DNA of 64,000 nucleotides, from positions 31,921 through 95,920 of the forward strand of contig CALXXN010000007.1 of the NCBI GenBank assembly GCA_944392695.1, given 5' to 3'. The DNA comes from an uncultured Spirochaetales bacterium. Its GTDB lineage: Bacteria > Spirochaetota > Spirochaetia > Sphaerochaetales > Sphaerochaetaceae. Numbering within the stretch: the first letter of the stretch is position 1; each line of letters opens with the position of its first letter. The notes below the pieces were generated by a model. That model was given only the letters and a program-made list of their open reading frames with translations, was not told the origin of the DNA and did not search any database. The translations under genes were made by a program, and so were the position numbers. This document shows, piece by piece, positions 40,797 to 49,691 of this stretch.

Positions 40797-40868
40797 TTCC
40801 TCATGGCGGGAAGCCACAGGCCCAGGGGGCCTTTTGATATGAGCAAGAAGAAAAGGAAAGGAAATAAA

Positions 40869-41477
40869 ATGGGAGAGGATAGCAAGATGGACCCCAAGGA
40901 AGATACGGTCCAGGAAGAAATCGTAGCTGAGACCATGGATGACGAAGACCTCGCTGAGCCGGAAGCCGCCCCTGAAGAGGTGGCTCCTTCCACTGACGAC
41001 GAGCTTGCCAAGCTTGAGGAGCAGAACAAGGTCCTCGCTAACGAGGTCATCGAATTGCGTGAGCGCCTGATGCGTAACGCTGCCGATACTGATAACTATA
41101 AGAAGAGGTTGCAGCGCGAAAAGGAGGATGCTGTACGCTATGCGAACACAAGCCTCGTCAAAGACCTCATCGGCCCACTTGATGACTTTTCACGTGCGTT
41201 GGACGCTGCCAGCCAGGGTGGCGACTTCAAAGCGCTTGAGGAAGGCGTACGCATGATAGAGGACAAGCTTTATACGACGCTCAAGACCAACTGGGGGCTT
41301 GAAGTCATTGATGCGGTTGATGTCCCCTTCGATCCGGACCAGCATGAAGCCTGCTTGATGGAGGAGGTCGATGGACTGGATGTCGATACTGTCACGATGA
41401 TCCTCCAGAAGGGCTACAAACTCAATGGGCGTGTCATCCGTCCTGCCAAGGTCCGTGTGGCCAAAGGCAGGAGTTGA
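40869..41477 (+). CDS. grpE: Nucleotide exchange factor GrpE
   Basis: The 202-residue protein has an acidic N-terminus, a coiled coil with ELRERLMRNAADTDNYKKR and the beta-wing domain with DPDQHEACLMEE and GYKLNGRVIRPAKVRVAKG. It releases ADP from DnaK. The start at 40869 has AAAGGA 6 bases upstream; an ATG at 40839 (SD GGGGG) would add ten basic residues and cannot be excluded. It is followed by dnaK and dnaJ. Confidence 0.93.
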   Translation: MGEDSKMDPKEDTVQEEIVAETMDDEDLAEPEAAPEEVAPSTDDELAKLEEQNKVLANEVIELRERLMRNAADTDNYKKRLQREKEDAVRYANTSLVKDLIGPLDDFSRALDAASQGGDFKALEEGVRMIEDKLYTTLKTNWGLEVIDAVDVPFDPDQHEACLMEEVDGLDVDTVTMILQKGYKLNGRVIRPAKVRVAKGRS

Positions 41478-41557
41478 CGATTGCAGGTGCCTTTATTACA
41501 TTAGCTGGCGGATTGAAGGGAAACCTAAGATAAATCAAAGCAGAGAGGATAGATATT

Positions 41558-43480
41558 ATGGGAAAAATCATTGGAATCGACCTTGGAACGACTAATAGCT
41601 GCGTTGCCGTCATGGAAGGCAACGAGCCCAAGGTCATCACGAATGCGGAAGGTGATAGGACCACCCCTTCCGTTGTTGGATACAAGAGTGAGACGGAGCG
41701 TGTCGTAGGCCGCCCGGCCAAGAACCAGATGGTCACAAACCCTGAGAACACCGTCTACTCCATCAAGAGGTTCATGGGACGCAAGTACCACGAGGTCACT
41801 GAGGAGACAAAGCTGATCCCCTACAAGGTCGTCGCTGGTGCTGGCGATGAGGTCAAGGTCGACATCCGCGGCAAGCTCCTCAGCCCACAGGAAATCTCAG
41901 CAGAGGTCCTGATGAAGATGAAGAAGAGCGCCGAGGATTATCTTGGCGAGCCTGTCAGCGAGGCTGTCATCACGGTACCTGCTTACTTCAATGACGCCCA
42001 GCGCCAGGCAACCAAGGACGCTGGCCGCATCGCAGGTCTCGAAGTCAAGAGGATCGTCAACGAGCCTACTGCTGCCGCACTGGCCTATGGCTTCGGCAAG
42101 GACAGCTCAAAGGATGAGGTCATCGCTGTCTATGACCTTGGTGGTGGTACTTTCGATATCTCGATCCTGGAGCTCGGAGATGGTGTCTTCGAGGTCAAGT
42201 CGACAAACGGTGACACCCACCTTGGTGGTGACAACATCGACCAGCTCCTGATTGACTGGATGGTCACGAGTTTCAAGAACGATACAGGCATCGACCTGAC
42301 AAAGGACAAGATGGCCCTGCAGAGGCTGAAGGAAGCCGCGGAGAACGCCAAGATCGCGCTTTCCTCTTCCCAGAACACCGACATCAACCTGCCGTTCATC
42401 GCAGCTGATGCCAGCGGTCCTAAGAACTTGCAGATGTCCCTTTCAAGGGCGAAGTTCGAGCAGATGATCGCTCCAATCATCGAGAAGACCAAGACTCCGT
42501 GCCTCAACGCCATGAGGGATGCAGGAATCACTGCTGATGACATCGATGAGGTCATCCTTGTCGGTGGTTCCACCAGGATTCCCGCCGTCCAGGCCTTGGT
42601 CAAGGACCTCTTCAAGAAGGAGCCACACAAGGGTGTCAACCCTGACGAGGTCGTCGCTGTCGGCGCCGCCATCCAGGGTGGTATCCTCAAGGGCGATGTC
42701 AAGGATGTCCTCCTTCTGGATGTCACACCGCTTTCACTTGGTATTGAGACACTTGGTGGTGTCAACACTAAGTTGATTGAGAGGAACACGACAATCCCGA
42801 CCAAGAAGAGCCAGATTTTCTCGACTGCCGCTGATGGCCAGACCGCTGTCTCCATCCACGTCCTCCAGGGCGAGAGGGAGCTGGCCAGCCAGAACAGGAC
42901 ACTCGGCAAGTTCGACCTGGTCGGCATTCCAGCCGCACCTCGTGGAGTACCTCAGATCGAGGTCACCTTCGATATCGACGCCAACGGCATCGTCCATGTC
43001 AGCGCCAAGGACCTTGGCACAGGCAAGGAGCAGAAGATCCGCATCGAGACCTCCAGTGGACTGTCCGAGTCCGAGATCGAGAAGATGGTCAAGGATGCCG
43101 AGGCCCATCAGGCTGAGGACAAGAAGCTCCGTGAGGCCATTGAGGCCAGGAACAACGGCGAGAGTGTCGTTTATGCCACCGAGAAGGCCTTGAAGGACTA
43201 TGGTGACAAGGTCGATGCAGCCGAGAGGACGAAGATCGAGGATGCCATGAAGGCCCTCAAGGACTGCCTTGCTGATTCCTCAGCCAGTGCTGATGAGATC
43301 AAGAGCAAGACTGAGGCCCTCCAGCAGGCTTCGATGGAGCTTGGACAGAAGGTCTATGAGGCCGCCCAGGCCCAGCAGGCCGCAGGTGCCCAGGCCGGGT
43401 CCAGCAACGCCTCTGATGCCAACACCTCCAGCTCAGCCGGTGACGACGCTGTCGATGCCGACTTCGAGGAAGTCAAGTAA
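41558..43480 (+). CDS. dnaK: Molecular chaperone DnaK (Hsp70)
   Basis: The 640-residue Hsp70 has the ATPase motifs [32 protein letters not shown] and [11 protein letters not shown], a substrate domain and an alanine/serine-rich C-terminal tail ending [12 protein letters not shown]. It folds proteins with GrpE and DnaJ. AGAGGAT precedes the ATG, 80 bases after grpE. No consensus promoter stands out in that gap. Confidence 0.98.
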   Translation: MGKIIGIDLGTTNSCVAVMEGNEPKVITNAEGDRTTPSVVGYKSETERVVGRPAKNQMVTNPENTVYSIKRFMGRKYHEVTEETKLIPYKVVAGAGDEVKVDIRGKLLSPQEISAEVLMKMKKSAEDYLGEPVSEAVITVPAYFNDAQRQATKDAGRIAGLEVKRIVNEPTAAALAYGFGKDSSKDEVIAVYDLGGGTFDISILELGDGVFEVKSTNGDTHLGGDNIDQLLIDWMVTSFKNDTGIDLTKDKMALQRLKEAAENAKIALSSSQNTDINLPFIAADASGPKNLQMSLSRAKFEQMIAPIIEKTKTPCLNAMRDAGITADDIDEVILVGGSTRIPAVQALVKDLFKKEPHKGVNPDEVVAVGAAIQGGILKGDVKDVLLLDVTPLSLGIETLGGVNTKLIERNTTIPTKKSQIFSTAADGQTAVSIHVLQGERELASQNRTLGKFDLVGIPAAPRGVPQIEVTFDIDANGIVHVSAKDLGTGKEQKIRIETSSGLSESEIEKMVKDAEAHQAEDKKLREAIEARNNGESVVYATEKALKDYGDKVDAAERTKIEDAMKALKDCLADSSASADEIKSKTEALQQASMELGQKVYEAAQAQQAAGAQAGSSNASDANTSSSAGDDAVDADFEEVK

Positions 43481-43504
43481 GAGGCCGACGGCCTTGATAG
43501 AGGG

Positions 43505-43536
43505 AAGACATGCCGAGCCAGTGCCCGGCATGTCTT
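43505..43536 (+). other. Hairpin between dnaK and dnaJ
   Basis: AAGACATGCCG and CGGCATGTCTT form a perfect 11-bp stem with a 10-base loop, 16 bases before dnaJ. No T-tract follows. Lower DnaJ output or protection of the upstream dnaK mRNA is a reasonable guess. Confidence 0.55.
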
Positions 43537-43551
43537 GCATAGGGGTGATGA

Positions 43552-44664
43552 ATGGCAAAACGTGATTATTATGAAGTGCTTGGCGTCTCCAAGAACGCCA
43601 CCGAGGAGGAGATAAAGAAGGCCTACCGCAAGATCGCCATGGCCAACCACCCGGATACGCACCCTGATGACAAGGATGCCGAGGAGCGCTTCAAGGAGGC
43701 CAGTGAGGCCTACGAGATACTATCCGACAAGACCAAGAGGGCGAATTATGACCAGTTTGGTTTTGCAGGAGTCGAAGGCGGGGCAGGCGGCTACTCCAAT
43801 GTCTACCGCGACTTCTCGGACCTGTTCTCAGGCAGCGGCTTTGGTGGCTTCTCGGACATCTTCGACAGCTTCTTCGGTGGTGGGCAGTCCCGTTCACAGG
43901 CCCGTGGGCCTGCCCGGGGCGCATCATTGCAGTATACGGTCTCAATCAGTTTCCATGATGCGGTCTTTGGCACGAAGGTTGATGTCGATTATTCTCATGA
44001 CGATCCCTGCCCAAGCTGCGGTGGCAGTGGCGGCAGTGGCCGCAGCACCTGTCCCACTTGCCACGGCAGTGGCCAGGTCACAAGGGGGAGTGGCTTTTTC
44101 CAGATGGCAAGCCAGTGTCCGACCTGCCATGGACGTGGCAGTGTGATTGACAACAAGTGCCCGTCCTGTGGTGGCAGTGGGTTGACGACCAAGCGTGAGA
44201 AGCTTTCTGTGACGATACCCTGTGGGTCCGCAGATGGTACCAAGCTCGTCCTGCGCGGCAAAGGAAATGCCGGAGCCAACGGGGGAGCCCCTGGGGACCT
44301 GGTCATACTCGTGCGCGTGAAGGACGACAAGTACTTCCTGCGTGATGAGCGTGACATCTACCTCCAGGTGCCTATCTCAATGACCCAGGCGGCCCTTGGC
44401 TGTGAGATCGAAGTCCCTGTCGTCGATGGGGGCAAGGTCCGTGTCTCAGTACCTTCCGGCATACAGTCTGGTAAACAGCTGCGCTTGAAGAACCGTGGCG
44501 TGCCTGCCTTCCGTGGTTCGCTCGATGACCGCGGCGACATGTATCTCGTCATCTTGGTCGAGACTCCTAAGCGTCTTGGCCTCAAGGCCAGGAAGCTGAT
44601 GAAGGAGCTTGCCGAGGAGCTCGGTGAGGACAGCTCACCGACACCGGTGCCCTTCGACAAATGA
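43552..44664 (+). CDS. dnaJ: Chaperone protein DnaJ (type I)
   Basis: The 370-residue co-chaperone has the J domain with the HPD motif (ANHPDTHPDD), a glycine/phenylalanine-rich region, and four CxxCxGxG zinc repeats (CPSCGGSG, CPTCHGSG, CPTCHGRG, CPSCGGSG). The C-terminal substrate-binding domain is complete. It stimulates the DnaK ATPase. A weak AGGGG site precedes the ATG. The transcript ends at the hairpin at 44675. Confidence 0.98.
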   Translation: MAKRDYYEVLGVSKNATEEEIKKAYRKIAMANHPDTHPDDKDAEERFKEASEAYEILSDKTKRANYDQFGFAGVEGGAGGYSNVYRDFSDLFSGSGFGGFSDIFDSFFGGGQSRSQARGPARGASLQYTVSISFHDAVFGTKVDVDYSHDDPCPSCGGSGGSGRSTCPTCHGSGQVTRGSGFFQMASQCPTCHGRGSVIDNKCPSCGGSGLTTKREKLSVTIPCGSADGTKLVLRGKGNAGANGGAPGDLVILVRVKDDKYFLRDERDIYLQVPISMTQAALGCEIEVPVVDGGKVRVSVPSGIQSGKQLRLKNRGVPAFRGSLDDRGDMYLVILVETPKRLGLKARKLMKELAEELGEDSSPTPVPFDK

Positions 44665-44674
44665 TTGAAAAACC

Positions 44675-44713
44675 ATGGGGGTGTGGACAATTTCCGACAC
44701 CTCCATTCTTTTT
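44675..44713 (+). terminator. Rho-independent terminator after dnaJ
   Basis: ATGGGGGTGT and ACACCTCCAT form ten pairs (one G-T) around a 12-base loop and are followed by TCTTTTT. It ends the chaperone operon. Confidence 0.75.
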
Positions 44714-44721
44714 CCAAGTCC

Positions 44722-44751
44722 TTGACCGCAGGAGCGCTTTCCGCTTAGCCT
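44722..44751 (+). promoter_or_regulatory. Possible leaderless rlmB promoter
   Basis: TTGACC (44722-44727) and TAGCCT (44746-44751) are 18 bases apart. The -10 ends 7 bases before the ATG at 44759, and no ribosome site is visible at normal spacing. The arrangement is like those of dus and ricT. Confidence 0.4.
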
Positions 44752-44758
44752 TGCAGCC

Positions 44759-45502
44759 ATGGGTGAGAAAATCTACGGACATCATGCAATAGAAGAGGCC
44801 TTGAAGAAGGCCCCTGCAGGCTCGACGCTCTATCTTGCGCGAGGCGCTGGCAAGGCTGTGGCCACATTGGAACGTGAGGCCATGCTGACAGGGAAGGTGG
44901 CTATCCGCAAGCTTTCGCGGGAGGAGCTTTCCCGCATGCTGCCAGACAGCGATGTCAGGGATGCCATCCTGGACCTTGGCGGACCACGCCGAGGTGCATC
45001 GCGTCTCAAGGAGACGACAGTCAAGGAGTTCTGCGCTTCGCTCAAGGAGGGGCAGGGGGCCCTGGTCCTGATCCTGGATGGAATCACCGATCCTCATAAC
45101 CTTGGTGCCATACTCCGCAGCGCCGACCAGTTCCATGTTGATCTTGTGATCATACCAGAGCGACGCAGCGTCCAAGCCAACGAGACCGTGCACAAGGTCT
45201 CCTCTGGTGCAGCCCAGTACGTGCCTATGGCTGTCGTAACCAACCTCTCCCGTGAGATCGCCATGCTCAAAGAGCATGGATTCTGGGTCTATGGTGCTGA
45301 CATGGCAGGAGACTCATCCTATAAGACTTCTTTCGCTGACCGTACCGCCATTGTCATGGGGTCAGAGGGGGATGGAATCAGCCAGCTCGTCAGGAAGAAC
45401 TGTGACATGATTGTCAGCATACCGATGAACGGACACATCGATTCACTCAATGTGTCCGTCGCCACAGGCATATTGCTCTACGAGTTCCGCCGTCCCCGTT
45501 AG
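44759..45502 (+). CDS. rlmB: 23S rRNA 2'-O-ribose methyltransferase RlmB (TrmH family)
   Basis: The 247-residue protein has an N-terminal substrate-binding domain (MGEKIYGHHAIEEAL) and the SPOUT knot: LDGITDPHNLGAILRSAD, VMGSEGDGI and IPMNGHIDSLNVSVA. In E. coli RlmB methylates G2251 in the ribosomal P loop; another TrmH-type target cannot be excluded. No Shine-Dalgarno site is visible. Its stop overlaps the reverse-strand purD-like gene by 4 bases. Confidence 0.88.
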   Translation: MGEKIYGHHAIEEALKKAPAGSTLYLARGAGKAVATLEREAMLTGKVAIRKLSREELSRMLPDSDVRDAILDLGGPRRGASRLKETTVKEFCASLKEGQGALVLILDGITDPHNLGAILRSADQFHVDLVIIPERRSVQANETVHKVSSGAAQYVPMAVVTNLSREIAMLKEHGFWVYGADMAGDSSYKTSFADRTAIVMGSEGDGISQLVRKNCDMIVSIPMNGHIDSLNVSVATGILLYEFRRPR

Positions 45503-46776
45503 TCGTCGTTCTGGATCATGAAGGCATTTCCGATGTCCTGACGATACCAGGCCCCTTGGAAGCGGAAGAGGGGTACATAGCGGTAGGCGTTCTCATTGGC
45601 CGCCGCTATGGTGGGGCCATGTCCGACAACAGTGAAACAGCGTCCACCAGAAGTCGTCATATCATCAGGGCCTGTGCCTTTGACCGCCCCCGTGAAGACA
45701 TGTGGCAGGTCTGAGAGTGTGTTGTACAGTAGCATCGGGTTCACAGGTCCGACCTCACGCCCTTTGACAGGAGCCATGGGGTAACCCTCGCTTGCAATCA
45801 CGACAGCGACAGTCGCTCCATCATTCAGTATGAGTTCCTCATCAGCCAGCCGGTCCTCTTTCATGGCGGCCAACAGCTCGACGATGTCATTGCCAATCAG
45901 CGGGACCATGGCCTGTGTCGCAGGATCGTTGAAGCGTATATGGTAGTCTACGACAATAGGGCGTCCCGACTGGTCAACTATGATTGGTATGGTGAGCACT
46001 CCTTTGTATGAGAGGCGTTCTACCTTGAGGCCATAGATTGTCGGCTCTATGATGCTCTCCCTGATCGTGTCCATCAGCCCATCAGATACCGCGATGGGGC
46101 AGACAGAGCCCATGCCTCCCGTGGGTAGTCCGTCATCTTCCCTGCTGGTCATGTAATCAGAAGTCAATGGCAGGGCGAGGTAGCCGCTGTTGTCGACAAG
46201 CACGGTCGCTGTCAGGTGGAGGCCACGCACATGTTCCTCCAAGAGGACAGGGCCACGCATGAAGAGCTTTGAAGCGAAGTCGAGCAGGGCGGCACTGTCG
46301 TTGCTATCCATCATGATGCGGCTTGGTGCCATTGAATTTGATTTCAAGACGAAGTGTTCCCCCTCATGCCGTGAGAGGAAGCGCCCCAAGGAGCCGATAT
46401 CCTCGAAGAGGTTGCGTCTTGGCGTGGGGATGTTATGCCTGTCTGTGAAGGCACGCGCGAAGTTGCGGTCGGCTTCCAGTTTCAAAGCGGCCTTGGGCGC
46501 ACCGAAGGTGGCGATTCCGCGTTCATTGAGGTAATCGATGACTCCCGTGAACAGGGGGGCCTCTGTCCCGATGAAGACGAAATCAACTGCATGTTCCTTG
46601 CAAGCCTCATAGACCTCGACCGGATCGGATGGGTCTATTGAGTCGAGGTTCGTCGCGAATTGCCGCGTCGCGACATTGCCAGGTGCGATGAAAAGCTCGC
46701 TAAGGTAATTGCTCTTCGCGAACCACCAGGCCATGGCATGGTCTTTCGCACCAGAGCCCAGTACTAGCACTCTCAT
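45499..46776 (-). CDS. PurD-like (GAR synthetase) protein with degenerate ATP-grasp motifs
   Basis: The 425-residue protein aligns with phosphoribosylamine-glycine ligase from end to end: VLVLGSGAKDHAMAW, TEAPLFTGVIDYL, PTGGMGSVCPIAV and the end GGRCFTVVGHGPTIAAAN-ENAYRYV. However, the glycine-rich ATP loop KADGLAAGKGV is KSNSMAPSRIM (residues 145-155), and the metal-binding EFNxRFGDPETQ is DYHIRFNDPATQ (277-288). Glutamate and asparagine ligands are changed. It may have another substrate or be a pseudoenzyme. GAGGAGGG precedes the start. No other purine gene is near. It lies downstream of dus. Confidence 0.75.
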   Translation of the reverse strand: MRVLVLGSGAKDHAMAWWFAKSNYLSELFIAPGNVATRQFATNLDSIDPSDPVEVYEACKEHAVDFVFIGTEAPLFTGVIDYLNERGIATFGAPKAALKLEADRNFARAFTDRHNIPTPRRNLFEDIGSLGRFLSRHEGEHFVLKSNSMAPSRIMMDSNDSAALLDFASKLFMRGPVLLEEHVRGLHLTATVLVDNSGYLALPLTSDYMTSREDDGLPTGGMGSVCPIAVSDGLMDTIRESIIEPTIYGLKVERLSYKGVLTIPIIVDQSGRPIVVDYHIRFNDPATQAMVPLIGNDIVELLAAMKEDRLADEELILNDGATVAVVIASEGYPMAPVKGREVGPVNPMLLYNTLSDLPHVFTGAVKGTGPDDMTTSGGRCFTVVGHGPTIAAANENAYRYVPLFRFQGAWYRQDIGNAFMIQNDD

Positions 46777-46815
46777 AAGGCCCTCCTCAAGAAGTGGGCA
46801 TAAGCCCCAAGGACT

Positions 46816-46844
46816 ATTCTAAGGCCTCGGAATCGGGAATACAA
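46816..46844 (-). promoter_or_regulatory. Possible promoter of the purD-like gene
   Basis: On the reverse strand TTGTAT (46844-46839) and TAGAAT (46821-46816) are 17 bases apart in the gap after dus. It would allow transcription apart from dus. Confidence 0.5.
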
Positions 46845-46852
46845 ATGGAATT

Positions 46853-47809
46853 TCAAGCGAGCAGCGAGAGTGCTTCCTCATAGTCCTGGCGTGATGCGGC
46901 GTTGTTGATCAGGCCCTTGGCCTTGACCGCTCCAGGACGTCCCTTCACATAATGGACGGCATGTTTGCGCATCTCCCTGCAGGCGATGCGTTCGCCAAAG
47001 CTGTCGATCATCAGGTCCAGGTGGTGCGACATCGTTGCTTTGACATCCTGGAGTGATGGCTCCCACCTGGCGCCATTGGTCAGCAGGCCTGCTTCTTTGA
47101 AGATGAAGGGGTTCCCCATGGCCCCACGGGCGATCATCACCCCATCACAGCCTGTCTGGCGCATGACTGCGATGGCGTCATCAGCTGTGAACACATCGCC
47201 AGAAGCGAAGACCCTGACACCGCTGCCCTTCATCATGTCTGCCAGTACCTTGATCTGGCTCCAATCGGCGTTGCCACTATACCCCTGGCTGCGTGTGCGG
47301 GCATGCAGCGTCAACATCGAGGCTCCTGCATCAGCAGCGCATGCTGCGAAGCTTATGAAGTTGATGCTCGAAGCATCCCAGCCCAGGCGGAACTTCACAC
47401 TGACTGGAAGGCCGGATTCCTTGACCAGGAATGAGACGATCTCATGCATCTTTTCCGGTGTCTTCATGAGGGCGCTTCCTGCCCCTGTCTTGACTACCTT
47501 TGGCACGGGACAACCACAGTTGAGGTCTATCATGACAGGTTCATGCTTCATGAGCTTGTCAAGACAACGCATGACAGGATCCACATCTGGGGCGAAGAGC
47601 TGGACAATCAGGGCCTCGTCCTCCGCATAGCGTTTAAGCAAGGCCTCCGTGTTCGCACTGTCCCTGGCCAGGCCTTCGGCGCTGACCATTTCGCTGACAG
47701 CCGCCGCAGCACCCCACTCATGGGCGACCTGGCGGAATGGTGCATCTGTATAACCTGCGAGAGGTGCGAGGAAGAAAGTCGAATTGAAGGACAGTGGGCC
47801 GATTGTCAT
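46853..47809 (-). CDS. dus: tRNA-dihydrouridine synthase
   Basis: The 318-residue flavoprotein reduces uridines in tRNA D loops. It begins with FLAPLAGYTDAPFR and has IDLNCGCPVPKV with the catalytic cysteine, followed by the FMN barrel segments VKFRLGWD, LTLHARTRSQGYSG and DGVMIARGAMGNP. It is closest in appearance to the DusB subgroup. No ribosome site precedes the start; a -10 element lies 8 bases upstream. Divergent from the ricT-type gene. Confidence 0.9.
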   Translation of the reverse strand: MTIGPLSFNSTFFLAPLAGYTDAPFRQVAHEWGAAAAVSEMVSAEGLARDSANTEALLKRYAEDEALIVQLFAPDVDPVMRCLDKLMKHEPVMIDLNCGCPVPKVVKTGAGSALMKTPEKMHEIVSFLVKESGLPVSVKFRLGWDASSINFISFAACAADAGASMLTLHARTRSQGYSGNADWSQIKVLADMMKGSGVRVFASGDVFTADDAIAVMRQTGCDGVMIARGAMGNPFIFKEAGLLTNGARWEPSLQDVKATMSHHLDLMIDSFGERIACREMRKHAVHYVKGRPGAVKAKGLINNAASRQDYEEALSLLA

Positions 47810-47817
47810 GGGTTGTA

Positions 47818-47869
47818 AGGTTAACGGTCACGGGCAAGCCTTGCAAGCAGTGGCCTGCTGTGTTAGCTT
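47818..47869. promoter_or_regulatory. Divergent dus/ricT promoters sharing a palindromic -35 box
   Basis: TTGCAA (47841-47846) reads the same on both strands. Seventeen bases away on the forward strand lies TAGCTT (47864-47869), 7 bases before the GTG of the ricT-type gene. Seventeen bases away on the reverse strand lies TAACCT (47823-47818), 8 bases before the ATG of dus. Neither gene has a ribosome site. Both mRNAs would be leaderless. Confidence 0.45.
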
Positions 47870-47876
47870 TCTCGTT

Positions 47877-48926
47877 GTGAAAAAAAGAAAGGAAGACAGC
47901 GGAAGGGACGAGCTTGCCTATGTCTATGTGGTGAAGAACCCTTCCTACAATGATATGTCGCTGGTGGCTTGGGACAGCGTGCTCTACGCTGGCACCCCGG
48001 TCGTCTATGATACACGCTATGGCCTGGATCTTGGTTTCATAGTCGGTCCTGCCCCCCAGCCCGGGGCGTCCTGGCAATCTGGTGATGACCAGGTCAGGGG
48101 TGCCTGCCTGCACTTTGGCGATGATGATGGGGAAGAGGAAGCTTGTCCTGAGGCCGGGCTTGGCGGAAGGGAGGTCCACCAGTGCGAATACTGCATGGGC
48201 TGCCAGGTCTCAAAGGAACCTGTGAAGATGCGTGTCAGTGGCAATGTGACCTGGCTGGATCATCTGGCGACGCCTTCCGAGATGGCCCGCTACAATGAGA
48301 ACACGGCCAAGGAGGAACGGGCCATGGCCGTCTGCCGTGAGAAGATCGCCAAGCACAAGCTCAAGATGAAGCTGATCGCCACGCACTTCCTCCTCGGTGA
48401 AGGCAAGGTGCTGTTCTTCTTCACGGCCGATGAGCGTGTCGACTTCCGGGACCTGGTCAAAGACCTTGTCTCAGTCTTCAAGATGCGCATCGAACTGCGC
48501 CAGGTGGGTGTAAGGGATGAGAGCCGCCTTATTGGAGGGCTTTCCGTCTGTGGACGCGACTACTGCTGCCACTGCATCTCGGACAAGATGCAGCCGGTCT
48601 CGATAAAGATGGCCAAGGAGCAGAACCTCTCCCTCAATTCCATGAAGATCTCGGGCCCCTGCGGCAGGTTGCTGTGCTGCCTGGCCTATGAGTACGATTA
48701 TTATGTCGAGGAGAAGGCCTCGCTTCCTCCTGAAGGTGGCCGTATACGGATCGACCATGAGTTGTGGAAGGTCAGCGAGGTCAACATACTCTCCCGCCAG
48801 GTGACATTGCTGGGCAGTGAGAACCGTACGCTCTATGTTCCTTGTGATGAGTTCTATTACGATGATGACGAGGGACGCTGGAGGTTGAACGAGGATTATG
48901 AGGACGAACTCTTCAACGGAGAGTGA
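47877..48926 (+). CDS. ricT: PSP1-domain protein, RicT (YaaT) type
   Basis: The 349-residue protein (from the GTG at 47877) has the PSP1 core: KVLFFFTADERVDFRDL, RIELRQVGVRDESRL, SVCGRDYCC and PVSIKMAKEQNLSLN, then ISGPCGRLLCCLAYE. In Bacillus RicT works with RicA and RicF, binds iron-sulfur clusters and steers RNase Y cleavage. Cysteine-rich blocks here fit that. A cluster of cysteines HQCEYCMGC precedes the core. An ATG at 47784 opens the frame earlier but runs into dus. Confidence 0.82.
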   Translation: MKKRKEDSGRDELAYVYVVKNPSYNDMSLVAWDSVLYAGTPVVYDTRYGLDLGFIVGPAPQPGASWQSGDDQVRGACLHFGDDDGEEEACPEAGLGGREVHQCEYCMGCQVSKEPVKMRVSGNVTWLDHLATPSEMARYNENTAKEERAMAVCREKIAKHKLKMKLIATHFLLGEGKVLFFFTADERVDFRDLVKDLVSVFKMRIELRQVGVRDESRLIGGLSVCGRDYCCHCISDKMQPVSIKMAKEQNLSLNSMKISGPCGRLLCCLAYEYDYYVEEKASLPPEGGRIRIDHELWKVSEVNILSRQVTLLGSENRTLYVPCDEFYYDDDEGRWRLNEDYEDELFNGE

Positions 48927-48953
48927 AAAGACCTGGTTCCCTAACTGGTTGTA

Positions 48954-48981
48954 TTGACCGAAATTACCCCTTTATGATAGT
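48954..48981 (+). promoter_or_regulatory. Possible rpsT promoter
   Basis: TTGACC (48954-48959) is followed after 16 bases by GATAGT (48976-48981). A small hairpin GCGGTC/GACCGC (48992-49006) lies in the leader of about 70 bases before rpsT. It may begin the long run of genes to dprA. Confidence 0.5.
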
Positions 48982-49060
48982 TTACATAGGCGCGGTCGGA
49001 GACCGCCTTCCCAAGACAGGAGAAAAATCAAGATAATTCTATTAGAGACGGAGGATTAGC

Positions 49061-49321
49061 GTGTCTAACAGTTCAGCTGAGAAGAGAGAGCGCCAGAACG
49101 CCAAGCGCAGACTTCGCAACCGCATGGCCAAGAGCACGGTTCGCACATCAATCAAGAAATTCAACGCCGCCGTGGCGGCCGGTGACAAGGCTTCGGCCGA
49201 GAAGGCCATGGCCCTCAGCTTCAAGCTCCTTGACAGCGCTGCAGGTAAGGGTATCTTCCACAGGAACATGGCTGACAGGAAGAAGAGCCGCATGTACAAG
49301 GCGTACGCCAAGCTCGCTTGA
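49061..49321 (+). CDS. rpsT: 30S ribosomal protein S20
   Basis: The 86-residue helical protein begins with a GTG codon (SNSSAEKRERQNAKRRLRNR) and has VRTSIKKFNAAVAAGDK, followed by KGIFHRNMADRKKSRM. It binds 16S rRNA near the body of the subunit. GGAGG lies 7 bases before the GTG. hup follows after 27 bases. Confidence 0.96.
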   Translation: MSNSSAEKRERQNAKRRLRNRMAKSTVRTSIKKFNAAVAAGDKASAEKAMALSFKLLDSAAGKGIFHRNMADRKKSRMYKAYAKLA

Positions 49322-49348
49322 CCAATTCCCCTAGGAGTTGTACGGACC

Positions 49349-49675
49349 ATGATGGAAGAGAAACTAACTAAAGCCGCAATGATCGAGAATCTCCACAACA
49401 AGCTCGGATTCTCACGCAGTGACATCCACGAGGTCATCGATGAGCTCTTCGAGGAGATCAAGGATGGACTCAAGGAGGACAAGGTGATCGAGCTTCGTGG
49501 TTTCGGCACCTTCGAAGTCCGCACCCGCAAGGGCCGCGAGAAGGCACGCAACCCCAAGACTGGCGACCTGGTCGCAGTCGAGACCCATGGAGTTGCGATC
49601 TTCCGCCCAGGCAAGGAGCTGAAGGACGCCGTCTGGAACCTCAGGGACGCATCATCAATGGATGTGGATGAGTGA
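49349..49675 (+). CDS. HU/IHF-family DNA-binding protein
   Basis: The 108-residue protein has the HU fold: LTKAAMIENLHNKLGFSRSD at the N-terminus, ELRGFGTFEVRTRKGREKAR with the DNA-binding arm starting ARNPKTG, and FRPGKELKDAV. HU bends DNA and compacts the nucleoid. Two tandem ATGs allow a start at 49349 or 49352; AGGAG lies 11 bases upstream of the first. It is somewhat closer to IHF than to HU in the helical part. Confidence 0.9.
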   Translation: MMEEKLTKAAMIENLHNKLGFSRSDIHEVIDELFEEIKDGLKEDKVIELRGFGTFEVRTRKGREKARNPKTGDLVAVETHGVAIFRPGKELKDAVWNLRDASSMDVDE

Positions 49676-49691
49676 TTCCGGGAGTGGATCG

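Noticed and set aside
40713..40870. CIRCE operator for HrcA before grpE
   Set aside because: No TTAGCACTC-N9-GAGTGCTAA inverted repeat could be found in the gap.
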